From positions 1 to 64,000 of the forward strand of contig NZ_MCAS01000034.1 in assembly GCF_003610895.1 (NCBI RefSeq): a stretch of 64,000 nt of DNA. The letters run 5' to 3'. Under the pieces are notes generated by a model. That model searched no databases. It saw only the letters and a list, made by a program, of their open reading frames with translations, and was not told where the DNA came from. The stretch's first letter is position 1, and each line of letters starts with the position of its first letter. The stretch comes from Paraburkholderia fungorum (lineage in GTDB: Bacteria; Pseudomonadota; Gammaproteobacteria; Burkholderiales; Burkholderiaceae). A program made the translations under genes and the position numbers. Of this stretch, positions 18,243-27,156 are shown one piece after another.

Positions 18243-19562
18243 ATGCTTACGCATGCGGAGCCCGGGACGGGCAATGATTCGACGACGCAATCCGACGTCA
18301 GCGCCTATGCCTGGGTTGTCTTTGCACTGACGGTCGGGCTGCTGCTCTCCGATTACATGTCGCGGCAGGTGCTGAACGCCGTGTTTCCGATGCTCAAGAT
18401 CACGTGGAATCTTTCCGATACCCATCTGGGTTCGCTGAGCAGCGTGGTCGCGCTGATGGTTGGGGTGCTCACCTTCCCGCTATCAGTGCTCGCCGACCGC
18501 TGGGGCCGCGTCAGGAGCATTGCCCTGATGGCCGCGATGTGGAGTCTCGCGACGCTTGGCTGCGCGTTCTCGACGAACTATCACGAGATGCTGCTCGCGC
18601 GCGCGTTCGTCGGCATCGGTGAAGCAGCCTATGGGAGCGTCGGTATCGCAGTTGTCCTCAGCATTTTTCCGGCACGGCTGCGCTCCACGCTCACCGCCGC
18701 GTTCATGGCCGGGGGCGCGTTCGGTTCAGTGCTGGGTATGGCACTCGGAGGCGCAGTTGCGGCTCACCTTGGCTGGCGCGCGGCATTCGGCGCAATGGCA
18801 GGCCTCGGGATCGTGCTGCTCGCTTGCTACCGGTTCGCCGTGACAGAAAAACAGTTGGCGCGGTTGCGGCCCGCAGATACGAATCCGTGTGCGCGGGGCC
18901 AAGGCCTGCGTATGAGCTTCCGTGCGCTGATGAAAGGGCTCTTTTCGACGAAATCGGTCGTGTGTGCCTATGTCGGCAGCGGTATTCATCTGTTGACTCC
19001 GGCCGCCGTCTGGGCCTGGATGCCAAGCTTCCTGAACCGGTACTACGGCATGTCCACCGGCAAGGCAGCCATGAGCGCCGCCCTGTTCGTGCTGGCCACC
19101 GCTTTCGGCATGGTGGTGTGCGGCAATCTGGCCGATCGGCTCAGCAAGCATGAGCGGGGGAGGAAGTGGAGCACGGCCGTTGCCTTCTGCCTGATCTGTT
19201 TCGTGCTGCTCACAATCGGTTTCCGGATGCCGGCGGGGCCGGCTCAGCTCGTCTTGATCGGCGCCGGCATGTTCTTCAGTGCAGGTGCAACCGGTCCCTC
19301 AGGCGCAATGGTGGCGAACCTCACTCCGCCGGCGATCCATGCGTCGGCATTTGCCACCCTGACGCTCGCGAACAACCTGCTGGGGCTGGCCCCTGCCGCC
19401 GTCCTGACAGGCATGGTGGCTGACCGCATAGGACTGCTCGGTGCGTTGCAACTCGTGCCGTTCGCACCGCTGGTCGCCGCGGTCGCATTCTTCATTGGCA
19501 AGCGCAGCTATGGCGTCGACATCAATCGCGTGAGTGCCTTACGCGAACAGGCACGGCGCTGA
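18243..19562 (+). CDS. MFS transporter
   Basis: Twelve-helix major facilitator of 439 residues, inner membrane. The A-motif between helices 2 and 3 is present as FPLSVLADRWGRVRS, and the matching second-half motif as CGNLADRLSKHERGRK. The N-terminus to about residue 25 is cytoplasmic and hydrophilic. ATG 18243 is preceded by AGGAAGGAG. It lies 82 bp after the BKACE gene, so it probably imports the operon's substrate. It resembles the organic-acid or aromatic-acid:proton symporters seen in Burkholderia catabolic operons; the exact solute is unknown. Confidence 0.92.
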   Translation: MLTHAEPGTGNDSTTQSDVSAYAWVVFALTVGLLLSDYMSRQVLNAVFPMLKITWNLSDTHLGSLSSVVALMVGVLTFPLSVLADRWGRVRSIALMAAMWSLATLGCAFSTNYHEMLLARAFVGIGEAAYGSVGIAVVLSIFPARLRSTLTAAFMAGGAFGSVLGMALGGAVAAHLGWRAAFGAMAGLGIVLLACYRFAVTEKQLARLRPADTNPCARGQGLRMSFRALMKGLFSTKSVVCAYVGSGIHLLTPAAVWAWMPSFLNRYYGMSTGKAAMSAALFVLATAFGMVVCGNLADRLSKHERGRKWSTAVAFCLICFVLLTIGFRMPAGPAQLVLIGAGMFFSAGATGPSGAMVANLTPPAIHASAFATLTLANNLLGLAPAAVLTGMVADRIGLLGALQLVPFAPLVAAVAFFIGKRSYGVDINRVSALREQARR

Positions 19563-19686
19563 TCTATCGCTAACCCGCGGCTAACCCGCGCGCTGGTATT
19601 CCGGGAGAGCGCACCCGGGAGCAGAACAGACAGTCCAGTTCAAAGGTAAATAAATCTGTAGTACGAATAAAAGACAGGAGTTTAGT

Positions 19687-20667
19687 ATGGCAAAAGCAGT
19701 ACGTTTCCATGAAACCGGCGGTCCCGAAGTCTTGCGCTATGAAAGCGTTGAAGTGGGCGACCCGGGGCCCGGACAGGTTCGTTTGCGGCACGAGGCTGTG
19801 GGCCTGAATTTCGCCGACACCTACTTCCGCAGCGGCCTGTACCCCGTGCCGCTGCCCTCGGGCATGGGTGTCGAGGCTGCAGGCGTGGTCGAGGCAATCG
19901 GCGCGGATGTGACCAACGTCGTGGTGGGTGATCGCGTGACGTACACCGGCTTTCTCAACACACTCGGTGCCTACAGCACTGAACGCCTCGTCCCGGCCGC
20001 ACCGCTCATCAAGCTGCCGGACACGATCTCCTGCGAAACGGCAGCGGGCATGACGATGCGAGGCCTGACCTCGTCGTACCTGATGCGCCGCATTCACGAT
20101 TTCAAGGCAGGTGACACCATCCTGCTGCATGCTGCCGCCGGCGGTGTCGGCCTGATTGTGTCGCAATGGGCGAAGCTGATGGGTCTCACCGTGATCGGCA
20201 CGGTTTCGAGCGAGGCCAAGGGCGAGGTTGCCCGCGCGCATGGTTGCGACCACATCGTCTACTACAGCCGGGAGGACGTCGCGAAACGTGTGCGCGAACT
20301 GACCAATGGCGTCGGCGTGGACGTTGTGTTCGACAGCGTCGGCAAGGATACTTTCGAGTCGTCGCTCGATTCGCTTAGACGCCGTGGCTTGATGGTCTGC
20401 GTCGGCACGGCGTCCGGGCCGATTCCGCCGTTCAATCCGCAGATGCTGGCGATGAAGGGCTCGCTCTATCTGACACGCCCCGCGCTCGCGGACTATATCG
20501 CCGACCCCGCGGAGAAGGACGAGCTCGCCGGCGAACTCTTCGGGCATGTCGCCGCGGGCCGCATCAGGATCGAACTCAATCAGCGCTACGCGCTGGAGGA
20601 TGCGGCGCAGGCCCATCGTGACCTTGAATCGCGCAAGACGACCGGTTCGTCAGTCTTCGTCATCTGA
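19687..20667 (+). CDS. Quinone oxidoreductase-like medium-chain reductase
   Basis: Zinc-free medium-chain dehydrogenase/reductase of 326 residues, QOR type. The N-terminal GroES-like domain begins MAKAVRFHETGGPEVLRYESV, and the nucleotide-binding domain has AAAGGVGLIVSQWAKLMG, favouring NADPH. The structural and catalytic zinc-binding cysteines are absent, as expected for QOR. GACAGGAG precedes the ATG. It follows the MFS gene by 124 bp and sits 10 bp before the dioxygenase gene. In the operon it may reduce an enone or quinone-like intermediate; this is inference. Confidence 0.9.
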   Translation: MAKAVRFHETGGPEVLRYESVEVGDPGPGQVRLRHEAVGLNFADTYFRSGLYPVPLPSGMGVEAAGVVEAIGADVTNVVVGDRVTYTGFLNTLGAYSTERLVPAAPLIKLPDTISCETAAGMTMRGLTSSYLMRRIHDFKAGDTILLHAAAGGVGLIVSQWAKLMGLTVIGTVSSEAKGEVARAHGCDHIVYYSREDVAKRVRELTNGVGVDVVFDSVGKDTFESSLDSLRRRGLMVCVGTASGPIPPFNPQMLAMKGSLYLTRPALADYIADPAEKDELAGELFGHVAAGRIRIELNQRYALEDAAQAHRDLESRKTTGSSVFVI

Positions 20668-20677
20668 GGAGAACGCC

Positions 20678-21526
20678 ATGCGAGTCGAACAATTGACGTG
20701 CACCATCGGCGCCGAACTCGTTGGGGTGAATCTCGCCGATGCCATCGACGATGACGGCCTGTTTGCCGAGATCCGTGCGGCGCTGCTCAAACACCGGGTG
20801 CTGTTCCTGCGCGACCAGGATATTTCGCGCGCCGAGCATGTTGCATTTGCGCGCCGTTTCGGCGAACTGGAGGATCATCCGGTCGCCGGCAGCGACCCGG
20901 ACTATCCGGGCCTCGTGCGCATCTACAAGAACCCGGAGCAGCCTAACGACCGGTATGAAAACGCGTGGCACGCGGATGCTACCTGGCGTGAGGCGCCGCA
21001 ATTCGGCGCTGTCCTGCGCTGTGTGGAGTGCCCGCCGGTAGGCGGCGACACGATGTGGGCAAACATGGCTCTCGCCTACGAGAAACTGCCCGAGCACGTC
21101 AAAACCCAGATCGCTGACCTGCGCGCTCGCCACAGCATCGAGGCGAGCTTCGGCGCCGCGATGCCGGTCGAGAAACGCCTCGCTCTCAAGGCGCAATTCC
21201 CGGACGCGGAGCATCCGGTTGTACGCACGCACCCGCAGACCGGGGAGAAGGTGCTGTTTGTGAGTGCCTTTACCACTCATTTCACCAACTACCACACGCC
21301 GGCGCGCGTGCGCTTCGGGCAGGACGCCAATCCCGGGGCGGGTGACCTGCTGCGCTATCTCGTGAGCCAGGCCTACATTCCCGAATACCAGGTCCGCTGG
21401 CGCTGGAAACCCAACAGCATCGCAATCTGGGACAACCGCAGCACGCAGCACTATGCAGTGATGGACTACCCGCCGTGTCACCGCAAGATGGAGCGCGCCG
21501 GAATTATCGGTGACAAGCCGTACTGA
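20678..21526 (+). CDS. TauD/TfdA-family 2-oxoglutarate-dependent dioxygenase
   Basis: Non-haem iron dioxygenase of 282 residues. The iron-binding HxD is in NAWHADATW (about residues 94-101), the distal His in STQHYAVMDY, and the 2-oxoglutarate-binding Arg in RKMERAGI. I chose ATG 20678 with TGAGGAGAA before it; the open frame upstream to 20546 overlaps the previous gene. It is ten bases after the oxidoreductase gene, clearly cotranscribed. Family members hydroxylate sulfonates, phenoxyacetates, betaines and similar acids, releasing the product by oxidation next to a heteroatom. In this operon it may open the substrate before beta-keto acid formation. Confidence 0.92.
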   Translation: MRVEQLTCTIGAELVGVNLADAIDDDGLFAEIRAALLKHRVLFLRDQDISRAEHVAFARRFGELEDHPVAGSDPDYPGLVRIYKNPEQPNDRYENAWHADATWREAPQFGAVLRCVECPPVGGDTMWANMALAYEKLPEHVKTQIADLRARHSIEASFGAAMPVEKRLALKAQFPDAEHPVVRTHPQTGEKVLFVSAFTTHFTNYHTPARVRFGQDANPGAGDLLRYLVSQAYIPEYQVRWRWKPNSIAIWDNRSTQHYAVMDYPPCHRKMERAGIIGDKPY

Positions 21527-21545
21527 TCAGGCAGGAGACCGTTTC

Positions 21546-22106
21546 ATGACTTTCGATATGACACCAACCATCCTGATGGTGCCGGGCTTGCGCGACCATG
21601 TCGCGGACCATTGGCAAACGCTGCTTGAGCAAAAGTTGCCCAAGGTGGCCTCGGTGCCGCCGCTCGAGCACGACAAGCTCAGTTGCGCGGCACGCGTCGC
21701 CGCGCTCGATGCAGCGCTTGCGAAAATCGACGGCCCGGTGATCCTGGTCGCGCATAGCGCGGGCGTAATGATCACGGTGCATTGGGCCCAGCAGCACAGC
21801 CGCAGGATTCACGGTGCACTGCTTGCAGCTCCGGCCGATCTCGAGACGCCGCTGCCGGCAGGCTATCCGACCATGGAAGCACTTGCTGAGAACGGTTGGC
21901 AACCGATTCCACGAACGCCGCTGCCGTTCCCTTGCATCGTCGGTGCGAGCCGCAACGATCCGCTCGCGCAGTTCGAGCGTGTCGTTGCGATGGCGAACAG
22001 CTGGGGTAGCCGGCTCGTCGACCTTGGCGACGTCGGTCATCTGAACCCGGCAGCAGGGTTTGGCGAATGGCCGATGGCGCAGACACTAATCCATCAGCTC
22101 GTCTGA
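21546..22106 (+). CDS. RBBP9/YdeN-family serine hydrolase
   Basis: Small alpha/beta hydrolase of 186 residues. The nucleophile elbow is VAHSAG (Ser near residue 77), the acid is in ASRNDPLA and the catalytic His in GDVGHLNPAAG, the standard RBBP9 arrangement. I chose ATG 21546 with CAGGAGA before it; the start at 21510 overlaps the dioxygenase end. It is the last enzyme before the porin, 20 bp after the dioxygenase. Likely an esterase or amidase for an operon intermediate. The frame stays open for 64 more codons after its stop, to 22301, without recognisable homology. An 8-bp stem (22111-22118 with 22122-22129) follows the stop. Confidence 0.9.
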   Translation: MTFDMTPTILMVPGLRDHVADHWQTLLEQKLPKVASVPPLEHDKLSCAARVAALDAALAKIDGPVILVAHSAGVMITVHWAQQHSRRIHGALLAAPADLETPLPAGYPTMEALAENGWQPIPRTPLPFPCIVGASRNDPLAQFERVVAMANSWGSRLVDLGDVGHLNPAAGFGEWPMAQTLIHQLV

Positions 22107-22392
22107 TCGAGCGACGTTGAAAACGTCGCGTCGCCGTACCTGGAAGTCACGACGCTGGTCCGCATCGGCGCGCGGCATCGGCAGTGGGATGAGCGATCAC
22201 TGCAGTTGAGTATGAAGAAGCCCGGTAGCGCTCGCGCCGTGGACGAACTGCTCAGGAATCCGTTACAAGACTGGTTCAACGATTACCGCCTTTCGGCCTG
22301 AGACACCGGGGTGGCGGCAACACAGTTCCATTCGAGCAACAAACCATAAGCTGCCGGGCCCACCCGGCGCACCCGATCCTGGAGGAGACACA

Positions 22393-23538
22393 ATGAAATT
22401 GAAATCAGGCAGCCTGGCAGTGCTGATAGTTTTTGCCTCAGCAGCCCACGCGCAATCGTCTGTCACGCTCTATGGCGTGCTCGACAGTGGCCTGCTGTAT
22501 CAAAGCACCGCGGCGGCATCGTTCGCCCCGAATGCGCCCAATCTGGGCCACACCTTTCAAGCGAAGGACGGCGGCATCTTTTCCAGCTTGTGGGGGCTGA
22601 AGGGCAGCGAAGACATCGGCGGTGGCTACAAGATCAACTTCAAGCTGCAGGGCTCGTTCACCTCGACGAACGGCAAGCCGGGTTTGTCCGACACGCCGGG
22701 CGCGACCGCGCTCTTCAACCAGTATGCGAGCATCGGCGTGTCCGGGCCGTTCGGCACGATCGACGCAGGGCGGCAGATCGTCCCGATGATCTACGCGATG
22801 GCGGACACCGATGTACGCGGCGCGCAGTATTTCGGCAGTATCCTGACCGCGTGGCTCGGTCTTAATCAGGCGGCCGGCTGGCCTGGCACCAACACGAATG
22901 CACCGATCGGCGCCCTCTATGACAGCAACGCGCTGGTCTACACATCGCCGAAATTTCATGGTGCGTCCGTTTCGCTCGAGTTCGCACCGGGCGGCGTTCC
23001 GGGGCAGCCCCAGGGCGGCACGCGCGAGTCGGCCGTGCTCAAGTACTCGAACTATGGACTGAATCTGGCCGCTTTGTACTACAACGGGCACGACACCAAT
23101 CCATACCCTGCCAACTATCCGGCGGGTCCGGCCGTACCGACGACAGGCCTCGCCAATAACCGCTTCTATTATTTCGGCGCGATGTACACAATCAGCGGAT
23201 TGTCGTTATCCGCCTCATACAGCGTGGGCAAGAACCCGGCGAAGAGCAACGCCTACGACTTCGAGATGATTTCGGGCGGCCTCGGCTATCAGTTCAATCC
23301 GCTCTTCAAGATCACGTCCGGCTACTACTACCTGAAGGACCGTAACCATTCGGCGAATCATTCGAGCGAAATCGCCGTGGGCGCGGAATACAGCCTGTCG
23401 AAGTCGACCAGGGTGTATGCGCAGGTCGGCTATGTCGACAACAAGGGAACCATGAACCAGACGATCGTCTACGGCACACCGGTGGCGCCAGGTGTCTCCA
23501 CCACTGCGGCGATGGTCGGTATTCGCCATAGCTTCTGA
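22393..23538 (+). CDS. Gram-negative trimeric porin (OmpC-like, Burkholderia type)
   Basis: Outer-membrane general porin of 381 residues. The signal peptide is residues 1-20 (ending AHA before QSSVTLYGVLD), and SSVTLYGVLDSGL is the near-universal start of mature Burkholderiales porins. The barrel ends in the C-terminal phenylalanine of MVGIRHSF, the Bam recognition signal. A GGAGGAGA ribosome site precedes it. The 286-bp gap from the hydrolase gene contains no recognised gene. As the last large gene of the AraC-linked block, it may supply outer-membrane entry for the operon substrate. Confidence 0.95.
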   Translation: MKLKSGSLAVLIVFASAAHAQSSVTLYGVLDSGLLYQSTAAASFAPNAPNLGHTFQAKDGGIFSSLWGLKGSEDIGGGYKINFKLQGSFTSTNGKPGLSDTPGATALFNQYASIGVSGPFGTIDAGRQIVPMIYAMADTDVRGAQYFGSILTAWLGLNQAAGWPGTNTNAPIGALYDSNALVYTSPKFHGASVSLEFAPGGVPGQPQGGTRESAVLKYSNYGLNLAALYYNGHDTNPYPANYPAGPAVPTTGLANNRFYYFGAMYTISGLSLSASYSVGKNPAKSNAYDFEMISGGLGYQFNPLFKITSGYYYLKDRNHSANHSSEIAVGAEYSLSKSTRVYAQVGYVDNKGTMNQTIVYGTPVAPGVSTTAAMVGIRHSF

Positions 23539-23568
23539 TTCCGTCACCTTCATGAACTGGAGAAATCC

Positions 23569-23964
23569 ATGAAAACAAGCAAGGCAATCGAACTGGTGGT
23601 CGCCGCATGGTTCGTTGCAGCGTCCGCAAACGCATGGTCCCAAACCGCAGGAGCCGCCAGCGCAGCCAACAGTGCGCAAGGTGCGCAAGGTGCGTCCGGG
23701 ACGGTGGCGTCGGGCGCCGTGGCCCCCGTGGGCAGGAAGGCGGACCGCGCCCTGCGCCGCAGGGTTTATGCCGCCATCGGGAAGGACAAGGAAATCAGCG
23801 CGGGAGACATCAGTGTCATCGCGAAAGACGGCGCGGTGACACTGAATGGCACGGTCACGGATGCCGCTCAGATCGGCGAGGCCGAAACGATCGTTAGGGG
23901 CGTGTCCGGAGTAACATCGGTGACCAGCAAGCTGATGGTGAAAAAGCCGTTGGGTGGCATGTAA
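23569..23964 (+). CDS. Periplasmic BON-domain protein
   Basis: Exported protein of 131 residues with a signal peptide (residues 1 to about 25, ANAWSQ region), a low-complexity Ala/Gly/Ser linker (about 26-55) and one BON domain (about 58-125, LRRRVYAAIGKDKEIS...ITVNG-like AVTLNGTVTD...GVSGVTSV). BON domains bind phospholipid and are common in envelope-stress proteins such as OsmY. The linker contains 9-bp tandem repeats GTGCGCAAG at 23672-23689. It lies 30 bp after the porin with CTGGAGAAA before the ATG, so it is probably cotranscribed. Confidence 0.9.
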   Translation: MKTSKAIELVVAAWFVAASANAWSQTAGAASAANSAQGAQGASGTVASGAVAPVGRKADRALRRRVYAAIGKDKEISAGDISVIAKDGAVTLNGTVTDAAQIGEAETIVRGVSGVTSVTSKLMVKKPLGGM

Positions 23965-24096
23965 GCGGCTATAGTCAGGCAGGGAGTGCGGTGAGGTCGA
24001 AGACAGTGGGTCACGCCGACGTCGGCCAAGCAGTGGCGATGCCGGATCAGGCAGCCTCATGCAGTCACCGCCTCCTTGTGAGCCCGAAGCGGACGC

Positions 24097-24984
24097 TCAA
24101 ATGTCCCGGGCTTCGTGAAGAATCCATTTCGCAAATGCCTGCAGCGGCCCTTCACTCAACTCGATCGGCTCCGGAAGAACGAGGCAGAAGTTTTTGGTAA
24201 TCGCCTTGCCGTCCGGCCAGGGCGCGACCAAACGGCCTTGTTCAAGCTCTGCCCCGATGTAAAGACGCGGCACCAATGCGACACCCAAGCCGGCTACAGC
24301 TGCCTCTATGAGCATGGAATGGAGATCGTAGCGTGGGCCAACTGCCGAATTGGTCAACACGATGCCGGACTCCTGTGCATAAATCTGCCACGCGTCCGGA
24401 TTTTGTCGCCTGTGAAGGCGCGGCAGTTCATCCAGGGATAGGTTCGCATCGGCGTCGGCGAGGAGCGCCGGACTACAGACGGGCACCAGCACCTCCTCCA
24501 ACAGGTGATGCAGATGCATACCCGCCCACGCGGGATGCTCAAAATGAATCGCTGCGTCGAAACCGCTACCAGCAAGAAGGAAGGGTTCCATACGCTCGGC
24601 GATATGCACGGTAATGTTGGGATGCTGATTCTGAAAGCGTTTCAGCCGGGGGATAAGCCAACGGGTGGCGAAGGTTGGAATTGCGGCGATATCTATACTC
24701 GCGCCTTCGATGGGCTGCCCCATCAGATATAGGCTGTCCCGTTCCAGCCGATCCAGAATCTCGCGAACCTGCACCGCGTATCGCGTGCCGTTGGGCGCAA
24801 GCCTTACCCGATTTCCAATGCGCTCGAATAGCGCGACTCCCAAAAACTCCTCCAACCGACCAATCTGACGGCTAATGGCGCCCTCGGTCAGCGCGAGTTC
24901 CTCGGCCGCGCGGGCGAAGCTGCCGTGCCGAGCCGCCGCCTCAAAAGCCTGGAGCGCGGAATTGCTTGGAATCTTACGTCGCAT
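24097..24984 (-). CDS. LysR-family regulator, GcvA-like
   Basis: Regulator of 295 residues with the GcvA-group N-terminus (RKIPSNSALQAFEAAARHGSFARAAEEL...EGAISRQIGRLEEFLG) and effector domain starting near residue 90. I chose ATG 24984, where the family's typical start MRRKIPS falls; the open frame to 25035 adds 17 atypical residues. It is divergent from the three-gene cluster 25151-26921 and probably controls it. The ligand is unknown. Confidence 0.92.
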   Translation of the reverse strand: MRRKIPSNSALQAFEAAARHGSFARAAEELALTEGAISRQIGRLEEFLGVALFERIGNRVRLAPNGTRYAVQVREILDRLERDSLYLMGQPIEGASIDIAAIPTFATRWLIPRLKRFQNQHPNITVHIAERMEPFLLAGSGFDAAIHFEHPAWAGMHLHHLLEEVLVPVCSPALLADADANLSLDELPRLHRRQNPDAWQIYAQESGIVLTNSAVGPRYDLHSMLIEAAVAGLGVALVPRLYIGAELEQGRLVAPWPDGKAITKNFCLVLPEPIELSEGPLQAFAKWILHEARDI

Positions 24985-25150
24985 TGGAATCTCGTCAGTT
25001 GGTGTGCGTTCGACGCCAGCTTGAGTAAACATCACTGAAGGCTGATTTTATATCGTTATATATGCGGAAAATGTCAGATTAGCATTACGTTACTGCACTG
25101 AACATGAATTGTTCGCTGTATTACGCTCATCTGTCACGAAGGACAATCTG

Positions 25151-25696
25151 ATGATCTACACCGTGGAATGCAGCTTCGCCGATCGCAGCAGCGAAGCCGA
25201 ATGGAACGACTTCTACAGCCTCGAAAAGCTGCCCGCTCTCATCTCGGTTACCGGCTTTCACACGTCGCAGCGTTTCAGGTCATTAAGCAATGACTGCCCG
25301 GTCTACCTCGCCGTCCACACGATTGACGGTCTCGATGTCCTGACGGGAGAGGAATATCGCCAGAAAGGCGGCGGCAATTTCGCAAGGTGGCAGCAACACA
25401 TCACGGACTGGCATCGAAATCTCTATAGCGATATCGGCCTTGCGCCGGCGGTAAATGCAGACGAGCTCCTCGTGCTTTGTGAAAGCGGCCCCGATCCTTT
25501 GATCCGGATGGGCCTCACACCGTTGGCCATGCGTGCAGTTGCGCTGGAGCAGTTTCCGGAACGCCGCTGGCTCGCAAAGCAGGCTCGGCAAAATGCTCAG
25601 CTTGTCGGGGGCATGTCTGAAGGCGTCCACCTCTACGCACCGATGACCGAACAACTGACAAGCTTTCGCACCGTTTTGACCGGGCACTCAAAGTAG
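25151..25696 (+). CDS. EthD-like dimeric alpha/beta-barrel protein, function unknown
   Basis: Soluble protein of 181 residues with no signal peptide. The start MIYTVECSFADRSSEAEWNDFYSLEKLPALISVTGF has the pattern of EthD or antibiotic-monooxygenase-like ferredoxin-fold barrels (beta strand, then EWNDFY...LP, then GF). I do not recognise a specific family. ATG 25151 is preceded by GAAGGACAA. It starts a tight cluster with a tautomerase-fold protein (7 bp downstream) and an MBL hydrolase, behind a divergent LysR gene. A role in degradation of a small organic molecule is inferred from context only. Confidence 0.75.
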   Translation: MIYTVECSFADRSSEAEWNDFYSLEKLPALISVTGFHTSQRFRSLSNDCPVYLAVHTIDGLDVLTGEEYRQKGGGNFARWQQHITDWHRNLYSDIGLAPAVNADELLVLCESGPDPLIRMGLTPLAMRAVALEQFPERRWLAKQARQNAQLVGGMSEGVHLYAPMTEQLTSFRTVLTGHSK

Positions 25697-25703
25697 ATCC
25701 GCG

Positions 25704-26030
25704 ATGCCCAATGTCACTATCTATATTCCTGCGGGGCAAATGCCGTCTGACGAGAGGCTTGCCGAGCTTTCCCGCGACTGCATCAAACTCTGTACGAGTG
25801 TCCTTGAAGCGGCACTCAAGAACGTCCACGTCGTCTATGTCGACGTTCGGCATGGGCACGGACATCCCGTCTTCGCGGAAGTCCAGTATCGACTTGAGAC
25901 GTTTCGCACGCCTGCGGTAATGAACCAGTTCACGGAAGCCCTTGAGAACGCCATCGCTCGCTGCACGGGTCTCACGGCGCGCATCCGCTGCTTTGGTTAT
26001 GCCGCGTCGAACATTTACGCCCGAAATTAG
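25704..26030 (+). CDS. Tautomerase-superfamily protein
   Basis: Protein of 108 residues starting MPNVTIYIPAGQMPS. The proline after Met would become the catalytic N-terminal proline typical of 4-oxalocrotonate tautomerase and MIF folds. It is longer than 4-OT (about 62) and close to single-chain MIF-like members. It lies 7 bp after the EthD-like gene and 18 bp before the MBL gene. Probable keto-enol tautomerase or small dehalogenase-like activity; substrate unknown. Confidence 0.8.
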   Translation: MPNVTIYIPAGQMPSDERLAELSRDCIKLCTSVLEAALKNVHVVYVDVRHGHGHPVFAEVQYRLETFRTPAVMNQFTEALENAIARCTGLTARIRCFGYAASNIYARN

Positions 26031-26048
26031 TCGGTCTGGAGAGGAATT

Positions 26049-26921
26049 GTGTCCACCTTTACCGTTCCAAGTCAGCACGTTGGGGATTTCACGATTACCG
26101 CGATTAGCGATGGCTACCTCACTGCCAGCCTCGACTTCCTTTCGAATATCGACACGTCCGAGGCGTCCAGAATGCAGCGTGATGCCGGGCAGAAGGAGCC
26201 GGCCGCTGTGCACATCAACTGCTACGTGGTACGCGGAGCGGGCCGCACAATTCTCATCGACGCTGGGGCCGGCGGTATCAGGCAATGGGGTGGGCGCCTG
26301 AACACGAATCTATTGCTTGCCGGCATCGAACCATCCACCATCGACACAATCCTGCTCACACACGCTCATCCCGATCATGTCGGCGGGCTGGTGAATGCAG
26401 CCGGACAAATTGCGTTTCCGAATGCGGAGCTTATTGCTCATCAGCGAGAGGTCAAATTCTGGCAGGATGACGGCAATCTCAGTCGTGCCAGCGAGCGGGC
26501 TCGCGGTAACTTCCTGATAGCGCGTCAGGTGTTCGACGGCTACAGCGCCAGGCTCCGTACTTTCGATGAGGGGGAAGTGCTACCCGGTATTAGAGCGGTG
26601 GCGCTACCAGGACACACTGATGGACACACCGGATATATCCTCGAATCCCGTGATCGGGGTCTTCTCGTTTGGGGGGATATTGTTCATTTTCCTCACATCC
26701 AGATTAAACGGCCAGACGTATCGATTGCATTCGATCAAGACCCGTCTCTCGCAGCCACTACACGCTCACGGCTTCTGGACCTGGTCAGTTCAGAGGGGCT
26801 CCTGGTCGCCGGCATGCATTTGGGCGAACTCGGTTTCGCGCGAGTCAAGCGAACGAGAGGGGAATACGGTCTGCTTTACGAGGCCGAACATGGAGCCACG
26901 AGCGGAAGCAGCCCTGTCTGA
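26049..26921 (+). CDS. MBL-fold metallo-hydrolase
   Basis: Metallo-beta-lactamase-fold hydrolase of 290 residues. The zinc-binding THAHPDHVG motif is near residue 105, with later ligands in ALPGHTDGHTGY and WGDIVH. The family resembles AHL-lactonase-like and AttM-like enzymes in general layout, so a lactone or ester hydrolase is possible. It starts at GTG 26049 with GAGAGGAATT before it. It is last in the EthD-like/tautomerase cluster. It also lies 235 bp before the signalling block at 27157, which makes a lactonase role worth testing, though its composition and direction fit the LysR cluster better. Confidence 0.9.
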   Translation: MSTFTVPSQHVGDFTITAISDGYLTASLDFLSNIDTSEASRMQRDAGQKEPAAVHINCYVVRGAGRTILIDAGAGGIRQWGGRLNTNLLLAGIEPSTIDTILLTHAHPDHVGGLVNAAGQIAFPNAELIAHQREVKFWQDDGNLSRASERARGNFLIARQVFDGYSARLRTFDEGEVLPGIRAVALPGHTDGHTGYILESRDRGLLVWGDIVHFPHIQIKRPDVSIAFDQDPSLAATTRSRLLDLVSSEGLLVAGMHLGELGFARVKRTRGEYGLLYEAEHGATSGSSPV

Positions 26922-27156
26922 TACCGCTGCGGCACGCTACACGGGAGCGACTACGCGCGCTGCGATGCCGTGACAACTGCCGTGGCCGCTTTAGAGAGTG
27001 CCGGTCGATCCTGCCGTATGCCTAGCATGTCATGCTGTCTTCTGAAAATCGCTTACGATAGTCATCAGCCACTGCGGCGTCAGCCGACGTGCATCTGTTC
27101 CGACTTTTATCATCCAGCCAATAGACTACGTGCAGATTCGATCTGCCAGCAATTCG

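Noticed and set aside
22107..22301. The serine hydrolase frame stays open for 64 codons past its stop, ending LSA at 22301
   Set aside because: No homology recognised, no sign of programmed readthrough, and the hydrolase is full length without it. Chance open frame in GC-rich DNA is likely.
23672..23698. Tandem 9-bp repeat in the BON gene as a mobile or CRISPR-like repeat
   Set aside because: Only two exact copies, in frame, in a low-complexity linker; ordinary slippage explains it.
26049..26921. MBL hydrolase as an AHL lactonase within a quorum-sensing locus
   Set aside because: Motifs are shared by the whole MBL fold, there is no LuxI or LuxR gene in the window, and its operon partners point to catabolism. 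Kept only as a possibility in the finding on that cluster.
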